A DNA stretch of 64,000 nucleotides, from positions 1 to 64,000 of the forward strand of contig NW_027137024.1 in NCBI RefSeq assembly GCF_040869045.1, in the 5' to 3' direction. Within the stretch, counting starts at the first letter, position 1, and every line of letters begins with the position of its first letter. The stretch comes from Eurosta solidaginis. Its lineage: Eukaryota; Arthropoda; Insecta; Diptera; Tephritidae. Below the pieces are notes generated by a model. That model was not told the origin of the DNA and did no database searches. It saw only the letters and a list, made by a program, of their open reading frames with translations. The translations under genes were made by a program, and so were the position numbers. Positions 53,201 to 64,000 of this stretch are shown one piece after another.

Positions 53201-54390
53201 ATCCTTTAATTCTAGAGTTATATTGATAAATAACGTGTACGAATTTGTTTAACGCATTTGTTTTGGTTACTCGACGTCTCCGTTCTCGTGTAGCCTACAT
53301 ATTGCGTTTTTTTTTTTAATTTGCTTACCGGGCTAAAGGTTAGCATGTTTAAAATACGTAAGTCGTTTTGTTCATCAAATTTAAGTAGATAACTCATCAG
53401 TTGTTTGCATCAGAGCGATAATTTTTGAGATAGTTATTAAAACTGTTTAAAGGTTGTCAAACGTTGTTTCTCGTTGTATATCCTTTAATTCTAGAGTTAA
53501 ATTGATAAATAACGTGTACGAATTTGTTTAACGCATTTGTTTTGGTTACTCGACGTCTCCGTTCTCGTGTAGCCTACATATTGCGTTTTTTTTTTAATTT
53601 GCTTACCGGGCTAAAGGTTAGCATGTTTAAAATACGTAAGTCGTTTTGTTCAACAAATTTAAGTAGATAACTCATCAGTTGTTTGCATCAGAGCGATAAT
53701 TTTTGAGATAGTTATTAAAACTGTTTAAAGGTTGTCAAACGTTGGTTCTCGTTGTATATCCTTTAATTCTAGAGTTAAATTGATAAATAACGTGTACGAA
53801 TTTGTTTAACGCATTTGTTTTGGTTACTCGACGTCTCCGTTCTCGTGTAGCCTACATATTGCGTTTTTTTTTTAATTTGCTTACCGGGCTAAAGGTTAGC
53901 ATGCTTAAAATACGTAAGTCGTTTTGTCCATCATATTTAAGTAGATAACTCATCAGTTGTTTGCATCAGAGCGATAATTTTTGAGATAGTTATTAAAACT
54001 GTTTAAAGGTTGTCAAACGTTGTTTCTCGTTGTATATCCTTTAATTCTAGAGTTAAATTGATAAATAACGTGTACGAATTTGTTTAACGCATTTGTTTTG
54101 GTTACTCGACGTCTCCGTTCTCGTGTAGCCTACATATTGCGTTTTTTTTTAATTTGCTTACCGGGCTAAAGGTTAGCATGTTTAAAATACGTAAGTCGTT
54201 TTGTTCATCATATTTAAGTAGATAACTCATCAGTTGTTTGCATCAGAGCGATAATTTTTGAGATAGTTATTAAAACTGTTTAAAGGTTGTCAAACGTTGT
54301 TTCTCGTTGTATATCCTTTAATTCTAGAGCTAAATTGATAAATAACGTGTACGAATTTGTTTAACGCATTTGTTTTGGTTACTCGACGTG
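38251..54390. repeat. Irregular mosaic satellite domain, ~58 monomers
   Basis: Monomers here are mostly ATCAAA, ATCATA and AACAAATTTAAG types in no clear long-range order. Many carry a substitution seen nowhere else nearby: GTGAACG (~40434), ACGTAGGTCG (~40553), GACGTATCC (~41587), CTTGCCGG (~47475), TGTCCATC (48635, 51698), GTTGGTTCTC (~53741). A TTTATAGG marker recurs at 38973, 41200, 43704 and 45373, spaced 8, 9 and 6 monomers, so local exchange continues. I found no copy of the CTGCG head or GCATATCC monomer here. It looks like an older or less homogenised part of the array. Confidence 0.75.
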
Positions 54391-57300
54391 TCCGTTCTCG
54401 TGTAGCCTACATATTGCGTTTTTTTTTTTAATTTGCTTACCGGGCTAAAGGTTAGCATGTTTAAAATACGTAAGTCGTTTTGTTCAACAAATTTAAGTAG
54501 ATAACTCATCAGTTGTTTACATCAGAGCGATAATTTTTGAGATAGTTATTAAAACTGTTTAAAGGTTGTCAAACGTTGTTTCTCGTTGTATATCCTTTAA
54601 TTCTAGAGTTAAATTGATAAATAACGTGTACGAATTTGTTTAACGCGTTTGTTTTGGTTACTCGACGTCTCCGTTCTCGTGTAGCCTACATATTGCGTTT
54701 TTTTTTTTAATTTGCTTACCGGGCTAAAGGTTAGCATGTTTAAAATACGTAAGTCGTTTTGTTCATCAAATTTGAGTAGATAACTCAGCAGTTGTTTGCA
54801 TCAGAGCGACAATTTTTGAGATAGTTATTAAAACTGTTTAAAGGTTGTCAAACGTTGTTTCTCGTTGTATATCCTTTAATTCTAGAGTTAAATTGATAAA
54901 TAACGTGTACGAATTTGTTTAACGCGTTTGTTTTGGTTACTCGACGTCTCCGTTCTCGTGTAGCCTACATATTGCGTTTTTTTTTTTAATTTGCTTACGG
55001 GGCTAAAGGTTAGCATGTTTAAAATACGTAAGTCGTTTTGTTCATCAAATTTAAGTAGATAACTCATCAGTTGTTTGCTTCAGAGCGATAATTTTTGAGA
55101 TAGTTATTAAAACTGTTTAAAGGTTGTCAGACGTTGTTTCTCGTTGTATATCCTTTAATTCTAGAGTTAAATTGATAAATAACGTGTTCGAATTTGTTTA
55201 ACGCATTTGTTTTGGTTACTCGACGTCTCCGTTCTCGTGTAGCCTACATATTGCGTTTTTTTTTTAATTTGCTTACCGGGCTAAAGGTTAGCATGCTTAA
55301 AATACGTAAGTCGTTTTGTTTATCATTTTTAAGTAGATAACTCATCAGTTGTTTGCATCAGAGCGATAATTTTTGAGATAGTTATTAAAACTGTTTAAAG
55401 GTTGTCAAACGTTGTTTCTCGTTGTATATCCTTTAATTCTAGAGTTAAATTGATAAATAACGTGTACGAATTTGTTTAACGCATTTGTTTTGGTTACTCG
55501 ACGTCTCCGTTCTCGTGTAGCCTACATATTGCGTTTTTTTTTTTAATTTGCTTACCGGGCTAAAGGTTAGCATGTTTAAAATACGTAAGTCGTTTTGTTC
55601 AACAAATTTAAGTAGATAACTCATCAGTTGTTTGCATCAGAGCGATAATTTTTGAGATAGTTATTAAAACTGTTTAAAGGTTGTCAAACGTTGTTTCTCG
55701 TTGTATATCCTTTAATTCTAGAGTTAAATTGATAAATAACGTGTTCGAATTTGTTTAACGCATTTGTTTTGGTTACTCGACGTCTCCGTTCTCGTGTAGC
55801 CTACATATTGCGTTTTTTTTTTAATTTGCTTACCGGGCTAAAGGTTAGCATGCTTAAAATACGTAAGTCGTTTTGTTTATCATATTTAAGTAGATAATTC
55901 ATCAGTTGTTTGCATCAGAGCGATAATTTTTGAGATAGTTATTAAAACTGTTTAAAGGTTGTCAAACGTTGTTTCTCGTTGTATATCCTTTAATTCTAGA
56001 GTTAAATTGATAAATAACGTGTACGAATTTGTTTAACGCGTTTGTTTTGGTTACTAGACGTCTCCGTTCTCGTGTAACCAACATATTGCGTTTTTTTTTT
56101 TAATTTGCTTACCGGGCTAAAGGTTAGCATGTTTAAAATACGTAAGTCGTTTTGTTCAACAAATTTAAGTAGATAACTCATCAGTTGTTTGCATCAGAGC
56201 GATAATTTTTGAGATAGTTATTAAAACTGTTTAAAGGTTGTCAAACGTTGTTTCTCGTTGTATATCCTTTAATTCTAGAGTTAAATTGATAAATAACGTG
56301 TTCGAATTTGTTTAACGCATTTGTTTTGGTTACTCGACGTCTCCGTTCTCGTGTAGCCTACATATTGCGGTTTTTTTTAATTTGCTTACCGGGCTAAAGG
56401 TTAGCATGCTTAAAATACGTAAGTCGTTTTGTTCATCATATTTAAGTAGATAACTCATCAGTTGTTTGCATCAGAGCGATAATTTTTGAGATAGTTATTA
56501 AAACTGTTTAAAGGTTGTCAAACGTTCTTTCTCGTTGTATATCCTTTAATTCTAGAGTTAAATTGATAAATAACGTGTACGAATTTGTTTAACGCATTTG
56601 TTTTGGTTACTCGACGTCTCCGTTCTCGTGTAGCCTACATATTGCGTTTTTTTTTTAATTTGCTTACCGGGCTAAAGGTTAGCATGTTTAAAATACGTAA
56701 GTCGTTTTGTTCATCAAATTTAAGTAGATAACTCATCAGTTGTTTGCATCAGAGCGATAATTTTTGAGATAGTTATTAAAACTGTTTAAAGGTTGTCAAA
56801 CGTTGTTTCTCGTTGTATATCCTTTAATTCTAGAGTTAAATTGATAAATAACGTGTACGAATTTGTTTAACGCATTTGTTTTGGTTACTCGACGTCTCCG
56901 TTCTCGTGTAGCCTACATATTGCGTTTTTTTTTAATTTGCTTACCGGGCTAAAGGTTAGCATGTTTAAAATACGTAAGTCGTTTTGTTCATCAAATTTAA
57001 GTAGATAACTCATCAGTTGTTTGCATCAGAGCGATAATTTTTGAGATAGTTATTAAAACTGTTTAAAGGTTGTCAAACGTTGTTTCTAGTTGTATATCCT
57101 TTAATTCTAGAGTTAAATTGATAAATAACGTGTACGAATTTGTTTAACGCATTTGTTTTGGTTACTCGACGTCTCCGTTCTCGTGTAGCCTACATATTGC
57201 GTTTTTTTTTTAATTTGCTTACCGGGCTAAAGGTTAGCATGTTTAAAATACGTAAGTCGTTTTGTTCAACAAATTTAAGTAGATAACTCATCAGTTGTTT

Positions 57301-58006
57301 GCATCAGAGCGATAATTTTTGAGATAGTTATTAAAACTGTTTAAAGGTTGTCAAACGTTGTTTCTCGTTGTATATCCTTTAATTCTAGAGTTAAATTGAT
57401 AAATAACGTGTTCGAATTTGTTTAACGCATTTGTTTTGGTTACTCGACGTCTCCGTTCTCGTGTAGCCTACATATTGCGTTTTTTTTTAATTTGCTTACC
57501 GGGCTAAAGGTTAGCATGTTTAAAATACGTAAGTCGTTTTGTTCAACAAATTTAAGTAGATAACTCATCAGTTGTTTGCATCAGAGCTATAATTTTTGAG
57601 ATAGTTATTAAAACTGTTTAAAGGTTGTCAAACGTTGTTTCTCGTTGTATATCCTTTAATTCTAGAGTTAAATTGATAAATAACGTGTTCGAATTTGTTT
57701 AACGCATTTGTTTTGGTTACTCGACGTCTCCGTTCTCGTGTAGCCTACATATTGCGTTTTTTTTTTAATTTGCTTACCGGGCTAAAGGTTAGCATGCTTA
57801 AAATACGTAAGTCGTTTTGTTTATCATATTTAAGTAGATAACTCATCAGTTGTTTGCATCAGAGCGATAATTTTTGAGATAGTTATTAAAACTGTTTAAA
57901 GGTTGTCAAACGTTGTTTCTCGTTGTATATCCTTTAATTCTAGAGTTAAATTGATAAATAACGTGTACGAATTTGTTTAACGCGTTTGTTTTGGTTACTA
58001 GACGTC
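54391..58006. repeat. Diverged relative of the dimer block, 13 monomers
   Basis: This starts with GTGTCCG after an AGAGCTAAATTG monomer, the same unusual pair that introduces the dimer block in units A (2224) and B (16349). It then mixes GTGTTCG-type and CATGCTT/TTTATCATA-type monomers, with AACGCG and TACTAGACG endings, and includes a CGTTCTTTC monomer as in A and B. Order and number differ from A and B, and private changes are common: TTTACATC (~54516), CTCAGCAG (~54785), CTTACGGGG (~54996), GTAACCAAC (56074-56082). Confidence 0.75.
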
Positions 58007-59955
58007 TCCGTTCTCGTGTAGCCTACATATTGGGTTTTTTTTTTTTTAATTTGCTTACCGGGCTAAAGGTTAGCATGTTTAAAATACGTAAGTCGTTTTG
58101 TTCAACAAATTTAAGTAGATAACTCATCAGTTGTTTGCATCAGAGCGACAATTTTTGAGATAGTTATTAAAACTGTTTAAAGGTTGTCAAACGTTGTTTC
58201 TCGTTGTATATCCTTTAATTCTAGAGTTAAATTGATAAATAACGTGTAAGAATTTGTTTAACGCATTTGTTTTGGTTACTCGACGTCTCCGTTCTCGTGT
58301 AGCCTACATATTGCGTTTTTTTTTTAATTTGCTTACCGGGCTAAAGGTTAGCATGTTTAGAATACGTAAGTCGTTTTGTTCATCATATTTAAGTAGATAA
58401 CTCATCAGTTGTTTGCATCAGAGCGATAATTTTTGAGATAGTTATTAAAACTGTTTAAAGGTTGTCAAACGTTGTTTCTCGTTGCATATCCTTTAATTCT
58501 AGAGTTAAATTGATAAATAACGTGTACGAATTTGTTTAACGCATTTGTTTTGGTTACTCGACGTCTCCGTTCTCGTGTAGCCTACATATTGCGTTTTTTT
58601 TTTAATTTGCTTACCGGGCTAAAGGTTAGCACGTTTAAAATACGTAAGTCGTTTTGTTCATCAAATTTAAGTAGATAACTCATCAGTTGTTTGCTTCTGA
58701 GCGACAATTTTTGAGATAGCTATTAAAACTGTTTAAAGGTTGTCAAACGTTGTTTCTCGTTGTATATCCTTTAATTCTAGAGTTAAATTGATAAATAACG
58801 TGTACGAATTTGTTTAACGCATTTGTTTTGGTTACTCGACGTCTCCGTTTTCGTGTAGCCTACATATTGCGTTTTTTTTTTAATTTGCTTACCGGGCTAA
58901 AGGTTAGCATGTTTAAAATAAGTAAGTCGTTTTGTTCATCATATTTAAGTAGATAACTCATCAGTTGTTTGCATCAGAGCGATAATTTTTGAGATAGTTA
59001 TTAAAACTGTTTAAAGGTTGTCAAACGTTGTTTCTCGTTGTATATCCTTTAATTCTAGAGTTAAATTGATAAATAACGTGTACGAATTTGTTTAACGCAT
59101 TTGTTTTGGTTACTCGACGTCTCCGTTCTCGTGTAGCCTACATATTGCGTTTTTTTTTTAATTTGCTTACCGGGCTAAAGGTTAGCATGTTTAAAATACT
59201 TAAGTCGTTTTGTTCATCAAATTTAAGTAGATAACTCATCAGTTGTTTGCATCAGAGCGACAATTTTTGAGATAGTTATTAAAACTGTTTAAAGGTTGTC
59301 AAACGTTGTTTCTCGTTGTATATCCTTTAATTCTAGAGTTAAATTGATAAATAACGTGTACGAATTTGTTTAACGCATTTGTTTTGGTTACTCAACGTCT
59401 CCGTTCTCGTGTAGCCTACATATTGCGTTTTTTTTTTTAATTTGCTTACCGGGCTAAAGGTTAGCATGCTTAAAATACGTAAGTCGTTTTGTTCAACAAA
59501 TTTGAGTAGATAACTCATCAGTTGTTTGCATCAGAGCAACAATTTTTGAGATAGTTATTAAAACTGTTTAAAGGTTGTCAAACGTTGTTTCTCGTTGTAT
59601 ATCCTTTAATTCTAGAGTTAAATTGATAAATAACGTGTACGAATTTGTTTAACGCATTTGTTTTGGTTACTCGACGTCTCCGTTCTCGTGTAGCCTACAT
59701 ATTGCGTTTTTTTTTTAATTTGCTTACCGGGCTAAAGGTTAGCATGTTTAAAATACGTAAGTCGTTTTGTTCATCATATTTAAGTAGATAACTCATCAGT
59801 TGTTTGCATCAGAGCGATAATTTTTGAGATAGTTATTAAAACTGTTTAAAGGTTGTCAAACGTTGTTTCTCGTTGTATATCTTTAATTCTAGAGTTAAAT
59901 TGATAAATAACGTGTACGAATTTGTTTAACGCATTTGTTTTGGTTACTCGACGTC

Positions 59956-61902
59956 TCCGTTCTCGTGTAGCCTACATATTGCGTTTTTTTTTTAATTTGC
60001 TTACCGGGCTAAATGTTAGCATGTTTAAAATACGTAAGTCGTCTTGTTCATCAAATTTAAGTAGATAACTCATCAGTTGTTTGCATCAGAGCGATAATTT
60101 TCGAGATAGTTATTAAAACTGTTTAAAGGTTGTCAAACGTTGTTTCTCGTTGTATATCCTTTAACTCTAGAGTTAAATTGATAAATAACGTGTAAGAATT
60201 TGTTAAACGCATTTGTTTTGGTTACTCGACGTCTCCGTTCTAGTGTAGCCTACATATTGCGTTTTTTTTTTTAATTTGCTTACCGGGCTAAAGGTTAGCA
60301 TGCTTAAAATACGTAAGTCGTTTTGTTCATCATATTTAAGTAGATAACTCATCAGTTGTTTGCATCAGAGCGATAATTTTTGAGATAGTTATTAAAACTA
60401 TTTAAAGGTTGTCAAACGTTGTTTCTCGTTGTATATCCTTTAACTCTAGAGTTAAATTGATAAATAACGTGTACGAATTTGTTTAACGCATTTGTTTTGG
60501 TTCCTCGACGTCTCCGTTCTCGTGTAGCCTACATATTGCGTTTTTTTTTTTAATTTGCTTACCGGGCTAAAGGTTAGCATGCTTAAAATACGTAAGTCGT
60601 TTTGTTCAACAAATTTGAGTAGATAACTCATCAGTTGTTTGCATCAGAGCGACAATTTTTGAGATAGTTATTAAAACTGTTTAAAGGTTGTCAAACGTTG
60701 TTTCTCGTTGTATATCCTTTAATTCTAGAGTTAAATTGATAAATAACGTGTAAGAATTTGTTTAACGCATTTGTTTTGGTTACTCGACGTCTCCGTTCTC
60801 GTGTAGCCTACATATTGCGTTTTTTTTTAATTTGCTTACCGGGCTAAAGGTTAGCATGTTTAAAATACGTAAGTCGTTTTGTTCATCATATTTAAGTAGA
60901 TAACTCATCAGTTGTTTGCATCAGAGCGATAATTTTTGAGATAGTTATTAAAACTGTTTAAAGGTTGTCAAACGTTGTTTCTCAGTGTATATCCTTTAAT
61001 TCTAGAGTTAAATTGATAAATAACGTGTACGAATTTGTTTAACGCATTTGTTTTGGTTACTCGACGTCTCCGTTCTCGTGTAGCCTACATATTGCGTTTT
61101 TTTTTTAATTTGCTTACCGGGCTAAAGGTTAGCATGTTTAAAATACGTAAGTCGTTTTGTTCATCAAATTTAAGTAGATAACTCATCAGTTGTTTGCATC
61201 AGAGCGACAATTTTTGAGATAATTATTAAAACTCTTTAAAGGTTGTCAAACGTTGTTTCTCGTTGTATATCCTTTAATTCTAGAGTTATATTGATAAATA
61301 ACGTGTACGAATTTGTTTAACGCATTTGTTTTGGTTACTCGACGTCTCCGTTCTCGTGTAGCCTACATATTACGTTTTTTTTTTAATTTGCTTACCGGGC
61401 TAAAGGTTAGCATGCTTAAAATACGTAAGTCGTTTTGTTCAACAAATTTGAGTAGATAACTCATCAGTTGTTTGCATCAGAGCAACAATTTTTGAGATAG
61501 TTATTAAAACTGTTTAAAGGTTGTCAAACGTTGTTTCTCGTTGTATATCCTTTAATTCTAGAGTTAAATTGATAAATAACGTGTACGAATTTGTTTAACG
61601 CATTTGTTTTGGTTACTCGACGTCTCCGTTCTCGTGTAGCCTACATATTGCGTTTTTTTTTTAATTTGCTTACCGGGCTAAAGGTTAGCATGTTTAAAAT
61701 ACGTAAGTCGTTTGTTTCATCATATTTAAGTAGATAAATCATCAGTTGTTTGCATCAGAGCGATAATTTTTGAGATAGTTATTAAAACTGTTTAAAGGTT
61801 GTCAAACGTTGTTTCTCGTTGTATATCCTTTAATTCTAGAGTTAAATTGATAAATAACGTATACGAATTTGTTTAACGCATTTGTTTTGGTTACTCGACG
61901 TC
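59956..61902. repeat. Seven-monomer tandem duplication, first copy
   Basis: Monomer order is AACTC/GTGTAAG, GTTCCTCG, CATGCTT with GAGCGACAA, ATCATA, ATCAAA with GAGCGACAA, GAGCAACAA, ATCATA. The same order follows in 61903-63846. The GTTCCTCG marks at 60501 and 62449 are 1948 bp (seven monomers) apart. Each copy has several private substitutions, so the duplication is older than the A/B one. Confidence 0.75.
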
Positions 61903-63846
61903 TCCGTTCTCGTGTAGCCTACATATTGCGTTTTTTTTTTTAATTTGCTTACCGGGCTAAAGGTTAGCATGTTTAAAATACGTAAGTCGTTTTGTTCATC
62001 AAATTTAAGTAGATAACTCATCAGTTGTTTGCATCAGAGCGATAATTTTTGAGATAGTTATTAAAACTGTTTAAAGTTTGTCAAACGTTGTTTCTCGTTG
62101 TATATCCTTTAACTCTAGAGTTAAATTGATAAATAACGTGTAAGAATTTGTTTAACGCATTTGTTTTGGTTACTCGATGTCTCCGTTCTCGTGTAGCCTA
62201 CATATTGCGTTTTTTTTTTTAATTTGCTTACCGGGCTAAAGGTTACCATGCTTAAAATACGTAAGTCGTTTTGTTCATCATATTTAAGTAGATAACTCAT
62301 CAGTTGTTTGCATCAGAGCGATAATTTTTGAGATAGTTATTAAAACTGTTTAAAGTTTGTCAAACGTTGTTTCTCGTTGTATATCCTTTAACACTAGAGT
62401 TAAATTGATAAATAACGTGTACGAATTTGTTTAACGCATTTGTTTTGGTTCCTCGACGTCTCCGTTCTCGTGTAGCCTACATATTGCGTTTTTTTTTTTA
62501 ATTTGCTTACCGGGCTAGCATGCTTAAAATGCGTAAGTCGTTTTGTTCAACAAATTTGAGTAGATAACTCATCAGTTGTTTGCATCAGAGCGACAATTTT
62601 TGAGATAGTTATTAAAACTGTTTAAAGGTTGTCAAACGTTGTTTCTCGTTGTATATCCTTTAATTCTAGAGTTAAATTGATAAATAACGTGAAGTAATTT
62701 GTTTAACGCATTTGTTTTGGTTACTCGACGTCTCCGTTCTCGTGTAGCCTACATATTGCGTTTTTTTTTTAATTTGCTTACCGGGCTAAAGGTTAGCATG
62801 TTTAAAATACGTAAGTCGTTTTGTTCATCATATTTAAGTAGATAACTCATCAGTTGTTTGCATCAGAGCGATAATTTTTGAGATAGTTATTAAAACTGTT
62901 TAAAGGTTGTCAAACGTTGTTTCTCGTTGTATATCCTTTAATTCTAGAGTTAAATTGATAAATAACGTGTACGAATTTGTTTAACGCATTTGTTTTGGTT
63001 ACTCGACGTCTCCGTTCTCGTGTAGCCTACATATTGCGTTTTTTTTTTTAATTTGCTTACCGGGCTAAAGGTTAGCATGTTTAAAATACGTAAGTCGTTT
63101 TGTTCATCAAATTTAAGTAGATAACTCATCAGTTGTTTGCATCAGAGCGACAATTTTTGAGATAGTTATTAAAACTGTTTAAAGGTTGTCAAACGTTGTT
63201 TCTCGTTGTATATCCTTTAATTCTAGAGTTAAATTGATAAATAACGGGTACGAATTTGTTTAACGCATTTGTTTTGGTTACTCGACGTCTCCGTTCTCGT
63301 GTAGCCTACATATTGCGTTTTTTTTTTTAATTTGCTTACCGGGCTAAAGGTTAGCATGCTTAAAATACGTAAGTCGTTTTGTTCAACAAATCTGAGTAGA
63401 TAACTCATCAGTTGTTTGCATCAGAGCAACAATTTTTGAGATAGTTATTAAAACTGTTTAAAGGTTGTCAAACGTTGTTTCTCGTTGTATATCCTTTAAT
63501 TCTAGAGTTAAATTGATAAATAACGTGTACGAATTTGTTTAACGCATTTGTTTTGGTTACTCGACGTCTCCGTTCTCGTGTAGCCTACATATTGCGTTTT
63601 TTTTTTAATTTGCTTACCGGGCTAAAGGTTAGCATGTTTAAAATACGCAAGTCGTTTTGTTCATCATATTTAAGTAGATAACTCATCAGTTGTTTGCATC
63701 AGAGCGATAATTTTTGAGATAGTTATTAAAACTGTTTAAAGGTTGTCAAACGTTGTTTCTCGTTGTATATCCTTTAATTCTAGAGTTAAATTGATAAATA
63801 ACGTGTACGAATTTGTTTAACGCATTTGTTTTGGTTACTCGACGTC
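61903..63846. repeat. Seven-monomer tandem duplication, second copy
   Basis: Second copy of the seven-monomer series. It includes AAGTTTGTC in two successive monomers (near 62075 and 62354), which the first copy lacks, AACACTAGAG at about 62390, and ACGCAAG in the last monomer. The 7-bp deletion monomer lies at its third position. Confidence 0.75.
62461..62732. repeat. Monomer with 7-bp deletion
   Basis: GGGCTAGCATGC replaces the usual GGGCTAAAGGTTAGCATGC, a 7-bp loss. The same copy has other private changes, ATGCGTAAG (~62529) and GTGAAGTAATTT (~62689), in keeping with the higher divergence of this part of the array. Confidence 0.88.
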
Positions 63847-64000
63847 TCCGTTCTCGTGTAGCCTACATATTGCGTTTTTTTTTTAATTTGCTTACCGGGC
63901 TAAAGGTTAGCATGTTTAAAATACGTAAGTCGTTTTGTTCATCATATTTAAGTAGATAACTCATCAGTTGTTTGCATCAGAGCGATAATTTTTGAGATAG
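63847..64000. repeat. Partial monomer at the window edge
   Basis: The first 154 bases of a CATGTTT/ATCATA-type monomer, cut off by the end of the window after TTTTTGAGATAG. It shows that the array continues beyond the window. Confidence 0.95.

Larger units (their letters stand above)
1..64000. repeat. Satellite DNA array, ~278-bp monomer, 230 full copies
   Basis: The same ~278-bp sequence recurs head to tail from the first base to the last, always in the same orientation. Successive starts of TCCGTTCTCG fall at 1, 279, 557, 835, 1114, 1392 and so on to 63847. Length varies by only a few bases, mostly in a poly-T run, apart from four monomers with internal deletions of 63, 63, 20 and 7 bp. 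Copies differ from consensus at a few positions each. No unique sequence, transposon or gene interrupts the array. Eukaryotic satellites of this kind typically build centromeric or pericentromeric heterochromatin; that role is inferred from architecture only. I do not recognise the family. No CENP-B box match (NTTCGNNNNANNCGGGN) was found by eye in the consensus. Confidence 0.98.
58007..64000. repeat. Diverged copy of HOR unit order, continuing past the window
   Basis: This opens with an AACAAATTTAAG/GTGTAAG monomer, then GCATATCC (~58484), TTGCTTCTGAG with TAGCTATT (~58690-58720), an ACTCAACG ending, GAGCAACAA, TATCTTT (59880), TTAAACGC and GTTCCTCG (60501). That is the order of units C and A, but without the CTGCG marker monomer and with many private substitutions. 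The second half repeats the first with a seven-monomer period. The window ends inside a monomer. Confidence 0.75.

Noticed and set aside
1..64000. CRISPR-like array, because of regular repetition
   Set aside because: The entire 278-bp period is conserved; there are no short repeats separated by unique spacers, and no cas genes.
1..64000. Ribosomal spacer subrepeats or tandem tRNA/5S genes
   Set aside because: I saw no rRNA or tRNA sequence in the monomer, no A-box/B-box pair at proper spacing, and no larger gene between repeats.
1..64000. Inverted segments or transposon insertions within the array
   Set aside because: All monomers read in the same direction and the TCCGTTCTCG spacing never jumps beyond small indels and the four listed deletions.

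Overview
The whole 64-kb window is one uninterrupted head-to-tail satellite DNA array. I see no protein-coding gene, RNA gene, transposon, CRISPR array or unique-sequence island. The monomer is about 278 bp and roughly 32% GC. All copies lie in the same orientation. Taking TCCGTTCTCG as monomer position 1, I count 230 complete monomers and a final partial one (63847-64000). The array runs off both ends of the window.

Organism: a eukaryote, most likely with the array in centromeric or other constitutive heterochromatin. I do not recognise the family and cannot name a species. One clue is that the monomer carries 14 CpG where base composition predicts about 7. That argues against long-term germline CpG methylation and fits many invertebrates better than a vertebrate or plant, but it is only suggestive.

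Layout: diagnostic variants let monomers be followed between copies and reveal a complex higher-order repeat (HOR). A rare monomer with CTGCG instead of TTGCG marks four unit starts. Unit A is 1-13010 (47 monomers). Unit B is 13011-28250 (55 monomers). Unit C is 28251-33817 (20 monomers). A fourth unit head is at 33818-38250. Units A and B share an almost identical 8.8-kb segment (1392-10233 and 15517-24359). B has grown by two extra four-monomer blocks. Inside A and B sit a block of three dimers (2224-3896, 16349-18019) and a monomer with a clean 63-bp deletion (5010-5225, 19134-19349).

From 38251 to 54390 the order of monomer types is irregular and private substitutions are common. From 54391 to 58006 a diverged relative of the dimer block appears. 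From 58007 to the end there is a diverged version of the unit order, including a seven-monomer tandem duplication (59956-61902 and 61903-63846).

Interpretation: the pattern is that of unequal exchange and segmental amplification. A young homogenised domain (about 1-38 kb) lies beside an older mosaic domain. Several monomers are visible hybrids of two neighbouring types, which marks exchange junctions. All comparisons were by eye; exact identities need alignment, and the copy structure should be confirmed in long reads because arrays like this are prone to misassembly.
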